The notes under the pieces were generated by a model. It saw only the letters and a program-made list of their open reading frames with translations. It was not told the DNA's origin and ran no database searches. Source: Patescibacteria group bacterium (GTDB lineage Bacteria > Patescibacteriota > UBA1384 > CAILIB01). From it: a DNA stretch of 13,964 nucleotides. Shown here in pieces: positions 6,936 through 12,368 of this stretch. Each line of letters starts with the position of its first letter. Position 1 is the stretch's first letter. The DNA lies in the NCBI GenBank assembly GCA_018968785.1, contig JAGWZN010000007.1:1-13964 (forward strand), given 5' to 3'. The translations under genes were made by a program, and so were the position numbers.

Positions 6936-7292
6936 TTAGTTGCTAAGGTTCTTTTTCGCCCAGGCTTCCCAGGCCGAAATCTGTTGGGAGATACCAACCA
7001 GGGTTTTGGCAATGTGGGCGTAACTCTTCACACTGAGCGCTCCCAAGTCCTGCAGCATCCGGCTCTTGATTTTGGCCAGCTCAATACAGTGCTCCGCCTG
7101 CGCTAAACACACGGCCTTATCCCGGCTGTTATTAGCCAGCACAATCTGGTCCAGCAGATTGGAAAGCAGCGCCCGCACCTCTCCGGCCAAGCCATACTTC
7201 ACATCTTTAGGAAAGCCCTGGGCCAAACGGTGGAAGTACAGATTAAAGTCATAGACCGCTTTAAAGACGGGGAGGTGTTCATAACGAGCCAT
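6936..7292 (-). CDS. avd: DGR accessory protein Avd (four-helix bundle)
   Basis: 118 residues from the ATG at 7290-7292; a TTG at 7328 would add 12 residues but falls in a hairpin and reads poorly. The sequence is almost all helical, with the four-helix layout of Avd/bAvd proteins: 'LPVFKAVYDFNLYFHRLAQGFP', 'AGEVRALLSNLLDQIVLANNS', 'KAVCLAQAEHCIELAKIKSRML' and 'KSYAHIAKTLVGISQQISAWEAWAKK'. Basic residues are spread along the helices, fitting nucleic-acid binding. In studied DGRs Avd forms a pentamer that binds the reverse transcriptase and template RNA and is needed for retrohoming. Its place between the variable gene and TR is the classic order. No strong ribosome-binding site is visible. 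Confidence 0.88.
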   Translation of the reverse strand: MARYEHLPVFKAVYDFNLYFHRLAQGFPKDVKYGLAGEVRALLSNLLDQIVLANNSRDKAVCLAQAEHCIELAKIKSRMLQDLGALSVKSYAHIAKTLVGISQQISAWEAWAKKNLSN

Positions 7293-7309
7293 GGGCAAAA
7301 ATTTCGGTC

Positions 7310-7326
7310 GGCCGCCTGCGGCGGCC
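7310..7326. repeat. Hairpin downstream of VR
   Basis: Perfect inverted repeat GGCCGCC-TGC-GGCGGCC, 7-bp stem and 3-nt loop, beginning 28 bp past the stop codon of the variable protein. Known DGR targets often carry a GC-rich hairpin or cruciform just after VR that promotes target recognition. On the minus strand a TTTTT lies 9 nt after the stem, so a weak terminator is the alternative. Confidence 0.5.
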
Positions 7327-7354
7327 AAATAATTAAATTAAATAATCACCCGGT

Positions 7355-8377
7355 CTACCGGACGCAGCGGACCTGGTAGGCAGTCGACTCGCCATTGGAG
7401 GTCGTGAAGCCACTGTTCAGGGCAACGTACCAGGCAGTACCGCCGCCGCTCTCCGTCCTTGACCAAAAGTAGTTGGACGGCTGAGAAAGGTTCCAGTAAG
7501 AGCCGTCAATGTAGGCCTGCATCAGCTCTTTTTGGGAGGGCAGCCGCCAGCCGTTGCCCATATTGGCGCAGAGCTGCATGGCGGTCACCCCGCCGACGTC
7601 GCCATTACTGCCGCCGTTATTGGCGATGGCCGAGAAGGTGATGGTAGCGTCGCCGGTGCCGGAAACTTTGGTCAGAGTGCCACTGCCGGCCGGCTTGCCG
7701 GTTGGGCTGTTGACGGTCAGGGTGGTCCCGCCGGTGATGGTACTGACCACGGTGAAGTTTGCCCCGTTGTTGGAGTAAACGGCGCCGGCGGTAGCGTTGG
7801 CGCTGGAGACGGTAAAGTTAAACTGGCCATTCCAGTTAAAGGTGCTGCCTGAGCTGGCGCTAAACACGGCGGTATGCGAGCTGTCCAGAATAAGGTAGCT
7901 CCAGATTAGCCCGTTGACCGGATCCTGGTGGTCGGTGCCGGTAATGCCGTCGCCAGGCACGGTCCAGGTCAGGTTACAGTTGGTAGTGGTCGTAACCGAC
8001 CCGCCGTAGTTGTCATGGAAGGCCTGATCCGGACAGGGCTGCGGCTTGCTGTAGGTGCCGGTAACTTGGGTGCGGTTCCCGCCGTAAAAGGTTTTGCCGC
8101 TGGCCACGTCGCCGGCGGTGGCGTTACCGCTGGGAGTCCAGGTGGCGGCCGTCTGGATGCGGTTCCAGTCGGTTCCCCAGTCGGGAGTGTTGCTGTCGCT
8201 GCCGTAACCGGAAGCGACGAGGCTGTCGTAGAGGGTTTTAAGGCGCGAAGTGGCGCCGCTTTCCGGGCTGCCGCCGGACTGTTCGGCCTGGGCCCGGTTG
8301 ATGGCCAGGACTAACCCGCCGGTGAGGATGAGGGCGATGAGGACCGCCCAGATCGAGGTGTACGATTTTTTATGCAT
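7355..8377 (-). CDS. DGR variable protein, exported, DUF1566/C-type-lectin fold
   Basis: 340 residues. An N-terminal hydrophobic segment (about 8-27) after 'MHKKSYTS' is a signal or membrane anchor. Residues about 66-110 ('DWGTDWNRIQTAATW ... GKTFYGG') are a module I associate with Patescibacteria and phage surface proteins. The C-terminal DUF1566 (Lcl-type) domain starts near 'VNGLIWSYL' (154), is interrupted by a Ser/Thr/Gly-rich beta insertion (about 175-250), and resumes with 'GWRLPSQKELMQAY' (276-289) and 'NYFWSRTES ... YQVRCVR' (302-340). VR covers residues 298-340, the ligand-binding surface of the fold. Twelve residues differ from TR translated in the same frame. First gene of the DGR operon. 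Inferred role: diversified receptor or adhesin on the cell surface; the ligand is unknown. Confidence 0.9.
   Translation of the reverse strand: MHKKSYTSIWAVLIALILTGGLVLAINRAQAEQSGGSPESGATSRLKTLYDSLVASGYGSDSNTPDWGTDWNRIQTAATWTPSGNATAGDVASGKTFYGGNRTQVTGTYSKPQPCPDQAFHDNYGGSVTTTTNCNLTWTVPGDGITGTDHQDPVNGLIWSYLILDSSHTAVFSASSGSTFNWNGQFNFTVSSANATAGAVYSNNGANFTVVSTITGGTTLTVNSPTGKPAGSGTLTKVSGTGDATITFSAIANNGGSNGDVGGVTAMQLCANMGNGWRLPSQKELMQAYIDGSYWNLSQPSNYFWSRTESGGGTAWYVALNSGFTTSNGESTAYQVRCVR
7358..7484 (-). repeat. DGR variable repeat (VR)
   Basis: Copy of TR (6638-6764) at the 3' end of the variable protein gene. Relative to TR, coding-strand A is changed to T at seven sites, C at five and G at three; 22 adenines are unchanged. 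Changes lie between 7378 and 7471, leaving invariant blocks at both ends. The next codon outward is TAG in VR (the stop) and AAG in TR. Confidence 0.95.
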
Positions 8378-8384
8378 AGAGCTC

Positions 8385-8415
8385 AGTTTACGAATGCGAT
8401 TCTATTGTAAGTCAA
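8385..8415 (-). promoter_or_regulatory. Possible promoter of the DGR operon
   Basis: Minus-strand TTGACT (8410-8415), a long 19-nt spacer and TAAACT (8385-8390), seven bases before the ATG at 8375-8377. The spacing is not ideal. The GAG in the intervening GAGCTCT could instead be a weak ribosome-binding site for a transcript starting further upstream. Confidence 0.3.
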
Positions 8416-8604
8416 GAGCGGGGGTTTGGCAATCGCTCAGCGTTCCACCCATCCAACCCCACCTCTTGGTTCAAATCCTCTTCTTATTCAAGCCTTACTT
8501 ATCCCTTCTTCCCACACTTCGTAAAGATACGAAGTGGGTATTAGTCTGGTCACGGAAGAGCGAGAGGTAACGCTCGAGTCAGGCTGAGGTGAGCTGGTCC
8601 ATAG
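8416..8604. other. Intergenic segment with two hairpins
   Basis: No gene seen. CACTTCGT/ACGAAGTG (8515-8522 with 8529-8536) and a GAGCG/CGCTC hairpin lie beyond the Fic stop codon and may end its transcript, though neither has a clear T run. GGTTCAAATCCTCT at 8468-8481 repeats the T-arm of the tRNA-Pro gene in the opposite orientation. Confidence 0.35.
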
Positions 8605-9672
8605 TTAGGTCTTTCGGTAACGTGTGCTGCGACCTTGGCCGATCCGCTCAATCTTCTTCATCTGCAGCAGCTTACCGACTACTTGGTTAATAGTCGGCCG
8701 TGGGACACCTGTTTTTGTAGCGATCTCCTGCGGGGTGGCCTCAGGAACTGTTTGCAAGTACTCCCATACCACCAGCTGCCGCTTCGAAAGGGACTTAGAG
8801 ATATCTTCCTGCGACAGGAGCCCAACCGCCATCTGGGATTGTTTTAAGAGAATCTCGAGGAGAAACTCAAGCCAGGGCACGATGTTTTCTATACCGCTTC
8901 CGAAAGTCTTCTGGCTTGCACGCAGCGAAGCGTAGTAGCCAGCCTTATTATCCTCAACCAGCTTCTCATGGGACACGTACGGCATGTACGTGTACCCCTG
9001 TTGGAGGAGAAGCAGGTTGGTCAGAACCCGCGACAACCGGCCGTTACCATCAAGAAAAGGATGAATCTTTAAGAACTCCGCTACGAAGTTGCTGATAATG
9101 AGCAGCGGATGATAGACGTTCTCTTTAAACGATTGAGTCAGCCAGGCAACGAGGTCTTCCATTTCTTTCGAAGTAAGATAGGCAGGCGTGGTCTCAAAAA
9201 CGGTACCGATTACCTTCCCGGAAGGGTCAAACATCTGAACCCGATTTTCTGCCTTTTTATACTCACCGCGGTGGCGTTCGTCTTTGTGGGCATATTTTAA
9301 GAGATCGCGGTGCAGCGCCTTAATACTGTTCTCGGTAAGATGAATGTGTCGCCAGTCATTAAATACCATGTCTAAGAGTTCGTAGTATCCCTTTACTTCT
9401 TCAATATCGCGGTCGGCAAAGGTGCGCACGGACAACCCGCGCAGTAATTTTTCGATATCTTCATCGCTGAGCCGGGCGCCTTCGATGCGGGTAGACGCAC
9501 CGGTAGAGGTAATGAGCACCGACCTTTTTAAGCTCGTCAAAACCTGCGGGCTCATGCTCGTAGTTGCAATGAACCGGCCCTTCAGCTCATCGATCTGCGC
9601 AATCTTGAGCCAGAGGTAGGCAGGGATTACCTCGAGTCTGTTACTTAGGGAAGAAATATTCTCATATGTCAT
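8605..9672 (-). CDS. Fic-domain protein with inhibitory helix and C-terminal winged helix
   Basis: 355 residues from the ATG at 9670-9672. The Fic core is 'HPFLDGNGRLSR' (204-215), a full match to the HPFx[DE]GNGRxxR active site (catalytic His204), so the protein should transfer AMP, or a related group, to a hydroxyl side chain. An N-terminal '(S/T)xxxE(G/N)' inhibitory motif, 'STRIEG' (60-65), is present, as in self-inhibited Fic proteins. The C-terminus (about 300-355, 'TPQEIATKTGVPRPTINQVVGKLL') is a winged helix likely to bind DNA. The chosen start sits about 2 nt after a predicted transcription start; the in-frame ATG at 9711 lies within the -35 box. Target unknown; regulator or housekeeping Fic is likelier than a toxin. 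Confidence 0.9.
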   Translation of the reverse strand: MTYENISSLSNRLEVIPAYLWLKIAQIDELKGRFIATTSMSPQVLTSLKRSVLITSTGASTRIEGARLSDEDIEKLLRGLSVRTFADRDIEEVKGYYELLDMVFNDWRHIHLTENSIKALHRDLLKYAHKDERHRGEYKKAENRVQMFDPSGKVIGTVFETTPAYLTSKEMEDLVAWLTQSFKENVYHPLLIISNFVAEFLKIHPFLDGNGRLSRVLTNLLLLQQGYTYMPYVSHEKLVEDNKAGYYASLRASQKTFGSGIENIVPWLEFLLEILLKQSQMAVGLLSQEDISKSLSKRQLVVWEYLQTVPEATPQEIATKTGVPRPTINQVVGKLLQMKKIERIGQGRSTRYRKT

Positions 9673-9681
9673 ATACATTAT

Positions 9682-9711
9682 ATTATATAAGATTATATAA
9701 GAATAAGTCAA
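9682..9711 (-). promoter_or_regulatory. Promoter of the Fic gene
   Basis: Minus-strand TTGACT (9706-9711), an 18-nt spacer and perfect TATAAT (9682-9687) in an AT-only stretch. The expected start near 9675 is only a few bases before the ATG at 9672, again a leaderless or nearly leaderless message. Confidence 0.55.
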
Positions 9712-9785
9712 TACCTCTACAAAACCTGCGTTTTTACAAGTAATTACGCACTCTTTTTACCTCTAATGCCCTGGACTGCTAAGAC

Positions 9786-9824
9786 AAAGTAAAAGGAAGT
9801 ACCTGAGGTACTTCCTTTTACTTT
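9786..9824. repeat. 18-bp perfect hairpin abutting the tRNA-end copy
   Basis: Left arm 9786-9803, loop TGA, right arm 9807-9824, fully complementary (AAAGTAAAAGGAAGTACC and its reverse complement). Its right end overlaps the CCA of the duplicated tRNA 3' end, the same arrangement as the different hairpin after the intact tRNA-Pro. Probably a terminator for a lost tRNA copy on the minus strand. Confidence 0.6.
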
Positions 9825-9844
9825 GGTCGGGGAGAGAGGATTTG
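9824..9844 (-). repeat. Duplicate of the 3' end of tRNA-Pro
   Basis: 21 bp identical to the 3' end of the tRNA-Pro gene (10012-10032), including the CCA, acceptor strand and half of the T arm, in the same orientation 188 bp away. Weaker similarity continues to about 9857 (the CCGG block). It is either an att-like scar of an integrated element or the remnant of a tandem tRNA copy. Confidence 0.7.
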
Positions 9845-9964
9845 CTTTCACCGGTTTTCCTTTCTTAGCTCGCTTCCGCGCTCGCAAAGAAGCGTCAACC
9901 GGAACGCCTCGCTGAAGCGTCCGGCTGCCCCCTGGCAGCCGTTCTTTCAGCGTTCAAATCCTCT
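9835..9964. other. Structured 130-nt segment closed by tRNA T-arm sequence
   Basis: A 10-bp perfect closing helix AGAGGATTTG (9835-9844) / CAAATCCTCT (9955-9964) encloses two hairpin domains. One is CCGGTT/AACCGG (9851-9856 with 9897-9902) with CGCTTC/GAAGCG inside; the other is GCTGAA/TTCAGC (9911-9916 with 9946-9951) topped by GGCTGCC-CCCT-GGCAGCC (9923-9940). No reading frame is evident. It could be a structured RNA or a palindromic mobile repeat. No family was recognised. Confidence 0.45.
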
Positions 9965-9974
9965 TGCTGTTTAC

Positions 9975-10012
9975 AGAGAAAAAGAACCATCTTCTGATGG
10001 TTCTTTTTCTCT
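9975..10012 (-). terminator. Terminator of tRNA-Pro
   Basis: A 17-bp perfect stem (9975-9991 with 9996-10012, loop TTCT) begins at the last base of the tRNA's CCA. On the minus strand the second arm is T-rich (GGTTCTTTTTCTCT), so it can act as a rho-independent terminator directly after the tRNA. Confidence 0.6.
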
Positions 10013-10088
10013 GGTCGGGGAGAGAGGATTTGAACCTCCGGTCTCAGGACCCCCAGCCCTGCGCATTAGGCCGCTATGCTACTCCCCG
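10012..10088 (-). tRNA. tRNA-Pro (anticodon GGG)
   Basis: 77 nt including an encoded CCA. The acceptor stem CGGGGAG/CTCCCCG is perfect with discriminator A. The D arm is GCAT/ATGC with a 9-nt loop. The anticodon stem CAGGG/TCCTG (last pair G-T) holds loop CTGGGGG, so the anticodon is GGG (10052-10054 on the plus strand), reading CCC and CCU. The T arm GGAGG-TTCAAAT-CCTCT has one wobble pair. All standard elements are present, so the gene should be functional. Copies of its two ends lie on either side. Confidence 0.93.
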
Positions 10089-10128
10089 GCGAGCAATGCG
10101 AAAGATTATCTTTCATATTGCGAGCGAC

Positions 10129-10161
10129 GAGTAGCATATGCTTCGCATATGCTACTCCCCG
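10129..10161. repeat. Palindrome built from the tRNA-Pro 5' end
   Basis: GAGTAGCATATGC-TTC-GCATATGCTACTC is a 13-bp perfect hairpin (10129-10157). Its right arm continues to 10161, and the stretch 10148-10161 is identical to the first 14 nt of the tRNA-Pro gene (10075-10088), also followed by a GCGAG-like sequence in both places. The tRNA thus has a 5'-end copy upstream as well as a 3'-end copy downstream. Confidence 0.6.
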
Positions 10162-10243
10162 AGCGAGAAACGCCATTCTCAGATTAGCAAATCTCTACAG
10201 ATCAGGCAATGAATAACTCCGGCTCGTTTCATTCGCACAGTAT

Positions 10244-11488
10244 CTAAGCTACCCTCCTTTCCCCCACCTCATCACCCGTACAGACCGGGCAGGACTCCGA
10301 TGCCCGGGTACCGGCCAGAAATATAGACAGTGCCGGAAACAGCCCGAGCACCGAACTGAGATAACGAATATCGGCCGCGTGCCGAAGCCAGGACGCAAGC
10401 AACCCGTAAATCCGCCGGTTCCCCCAGAGTACCGCTGCCCAGTTCGGACCGGCCGGAATAGCACTGATAGGCAAAATCGGCCGATATTCCGGCACCGTAT
10501 GGCCGCCCAGTTTGGCAGCCAGGAAACGCGCCAGATACTCGCCGTCATGATTGGCGGTTTGAGCCAACCCTGAGTATTGAGTGGAGGCGGCATCGCCAAC
10601 TACATACAGATGCGGACACCCCTTCGCCTGCAAATGTTCCGTGACCACTATCCGGCCCCGCCGATCCAGCTCCAGCCCTTCAATCTTACCGATCAACGTA
10701 TTCGGCTTGACCCCGGCCGTCCAAACGACCGATTTGGTTTTTATCTGCATATCTTTCATGAGTAGCTGCTCCACCTCTTCTCCGGTGACCGTCCGGCTGA
10801 CGTAGATATTAACCCCTAAAGACTGTAGCCGTTTTTTGACTCGTTCCGAAACGTCCGCCGGTAGCACCGGCAATAGCCGGGGCGCCGCTTCGATCAGATC
10901 AATCGTCACTAGTGCCGGATCGGATCCGTGCTTAACCGCGATCCGCTTGGCGTACCAACTCAGATCACCGGCCAGCTCCACTCCGCTCGGGCCGCCGCCC
11001 ACAATCATAAAATGCGCGGCTATCACCTTCTGCTCGGGGGGCAGCGCCGGATCAGCCGACGGAGTCAGCACGGCATGCAGATGGTTCTTCAGCGCCAATG
11101 ACTCACGGATCGATTTCACGCCGTAAGAGAACTCCGGTAAGCCGGGAATATTAAAATAGCCGGTCTCGCTCCCTACCGCCAAAACCAGCTCATCGTATGT
11201 GTACCGTTCATTGCCGATTACCGTTTTTTCGGCGGTATCGATGGCGGTAATCTCATCGTTAATGATATTCACAGACGTATCTCGGAAGATGGTGTCGAGC
11301 GGAATGCAGACTTGCTCGGACGATCGGCCGGTCGCGACGCGGTAAACGGTCGGATAGTACTCCAGATGCGCCTTATTACTGATTATGGTAATACTCACTC
11401 CCCCGATACCGCGGCGGGCCAGATCGAGCGCCACCCGCACCCCGCCAAAACCGCCTCCCACTATCACCACGTTTTTCACTGCCGGCAT
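10244..11488 (-). CDS. Type II NADH dehydrogenase-like FAD oxidoreductase
   Basis: 414 residues with two Rossmann nucleotide sites: 'VVIVGGGFGGVRVALDL' (FAD, 8-24) and 'FMIVGGGPSGVELAGDL' (NADH, 160-176), then 'LYVVGDAAS' (294-302), the FAD-contacting motif. The segment after it, 'LAQTANHDGEYLARFL', corresponds to the quinone-site motif AQxAxQ of NDH-2, here with His in place of the last Gln. By family it passes electrons from NADH to quinone on the inner face of the membrane without pumping protons; here the acceptor could be an acquired quinone or oxygen. The C-terminal region (about 355-393) is amphipathic to hydrophobic, fitting monotopic membrane binding, and the tail has an unusual 'SCPVC'. 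The start is supported by the family's N-terminal strand. Confidence 0.85.
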   Translation of the reverse strand: MPAVKNVVIVGGGFGGVRVALDLARRGIGGVSITIISNKAHLEYYPTVYRVATGRSSEQVCIPLDTIFRDTSVNIINDEITAIDTAEKTVIGNERYTYDELVLAVGSETGYFNIPGLPEFSYGVKSIRESLALKNHLHAVLTPSADPALPPEQKVIAAHFMIVGGGPSGVELAGDLSWYAKRIAVKHGSDPALVTIDLIEAAPRLLPVLPADVSERVKKRLQSLGVNIYVSRTVTGEEVEQLLMKDMQIKTKSVVWTAGVKPNTLIGKIEGLELDRRGRIVVTEHLQAKGCPHLYVVGDAASTQYSGLAQTANHDGEYLARFLAAKLGGHTVPEYRPILPISAIPAGPNWAAVLWGNRRIYGLLASWLRHAADIRYLSSVLGLFPALSIFLAGTRASESCPVCTGDEVGERRVA

Positions 11489-11491
11489 GGA

Positions 11492-11525
11492 CGTATACTT
11501 AATGATTGAACAAGAATAGTATACG
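11492..11525. promoter_or_regulatory. Inverted repeat upstream of the NDH-2-like gene
   Basis: CGTATACT (11492-11499) and AGTATACG (11518-11525) form an 8-bp perfect inverted repeat with 18 nt between, ending 4 bp before the start codon. The outer arm also supplies a TATACT -10-like hexamer on the minus strand. It may be an operator for the NDH-2-like gene; no -35 box is convincing. Confidence 0.35.
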
Positions 11526-11560
11526 CCACCCGTCTCGGTAGCGCTATGTATTTGTGTTTT

Positions 11561-11956
11561 TTATTGGGCCGAACCCTGCGCCGGGCTGACGCCGTTTTTG
11601 ATAACCTCTACCAGGGCTTGAACCGCTTTATTCCTCTCCTCATTAGATTGCCCCCTAAGCTGTTCGGCTGTTTCTATAAGTTGATCGATAGCCCGATCTT
11701 GTGGAGACAATATTTTTCCATTTTTTTTGAGCGCCGCCTCTATGCCTGGCAACACTCCTATCTTAGCAAGTGCTGGCCCGGCCTCCTGAATTACTTTCCT
11801 TAATTGTGCTCTCTCACTCGCGTTCAGATTTTGCTCTTGATTCGCTGCCCCCCCTTCCAAGCTTCTCTGATCAGCTCCTACTTGTCCCCCTTCTTGTCCC
11901 GATACCGCTGTAGGTAATCCGGGAATCATTCCTTCGGTTCCTAATAAGCCACCCAT
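11561..11956 (-). CDS. Unrecognised 131-residue protein, helical C-terminus
   Basis: I do not recognise this protein. Residues 1-45 are Gly/Gln-rich and probably disordered. Residues 46-120 are charged and helix-forming ('NASERAQLRKVIQEAGPALAKI', 'DRAIDQLIETAEQLRGQSNEERNKAVQALVEVIKNG'), with no signal peptide or membrane segment and no cysteine. AAAGGA lies 7 nt upstream of the ATG, one of the few good ribosome-binding sites in the window, which supports the gene and this start. It lies upstream of the NDH-2-like gene on the same strand, with 72 bp between them, but that gene appears to have its own control region. Confidence 0.6.
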   Translation of the reverse strand: MGGLLGTEGMIPGLPTAVSGQEGGQVGADQRSLEGGAANQEQNLNASERAQLRKVIQEAGPALAKIGVLPGIEAALKKNGKILSPQDRAIDQLIETAEQLRGQSNEERNKAVQALVEVIKNGVSPAQGSAQ

Positions 11957-12074
11957 TTCAGTCCTTTCATAATTTGTTAATAAATTAGCTCGATAATACT
12001 ATTCTTGAGTATTTTTGCAAGGTCTGTTAATAATAGTGGTTATCAGCTATGGTAAACAAGAATCAAGCAAATAT

Positions 12075-12365
12075 ATGGAACAATTAGACGGATGGCGACC
12101 ATCACCGGAAGCGTCTCCGAGAGAGACATTGGAGCGACTGCATTTTGCGGTAGCTTCCATGCAACAATTATTAAAAGAACAGTGTCCTACAGGTCTGGCG
12201 AGAGATTTGGCAATGCTGGCGTTAAAAAAACAATTTCCTCTTAGTGATCTTGAATTGGTTGAACTGAATGCCAAGCTGGTTGGGGAATACGGACTCCTGA
12301 GTGATCCGAATCGGCTACCAAGTATACTGGAGAGTCTTGAGTCGCAACTGTTTTGTTTTGATTAG
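12075..12365 (+). CDS. Unrecognised 96-residue acidic helical protein
   Basis: I do not recognise it. From the ATG at 12075 it encodes 96 residues, mostly predicted helix ('PRETLERLHFAVASMQQLLKEQ', 'LARDLAMLALKKQF', 'SDLELVELNAKLVGEYGLL'), acidic overall, with two cysteines and no export signal. The frame stays open upstream to a TTG at 12015, with a GTG at 12036, but ATG 12075 begins the part that looks like protein ('MEQLDGW'). No Shine-Dalgarno site is visible. It runs divergently from the 131-residue gene and ends 3 nt before the marP stop (tail to tail). The AT-rich gap at 11957-12074 must hold promoters for both divergent genes. Confidence 0.5.
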   Translation: MEQLDGWRPSPEASPRETLERLHFAVASMQQLLKEQCPTGLARDLAMLALKKQFPLSDLELVELNAKLVGEYGLLSDPNRLPSILESLESQLFCFD

Positions 12366-12368
12366 CCC

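Noticed and set aside
7459..8314. Several open frames opposite the variable protein gene (for example 7928-8314 plus)
   Set aside because: Low-complexity Val/Gly/Ala-rich translations that mirror the GC-rich repeats of the real gene on the other strand; no start signals or family features.
8468..8481. A tRNA T-arm (GGTTCAAATCCTCT) on the plus strand, and a similar one at 9954-9967
   Set aside because: Neither has an acceptor, D or anticodon arm around it; the flanking bases do not pair as a tRNA. They are inverted fragments of the tRNA-Pro T arm.
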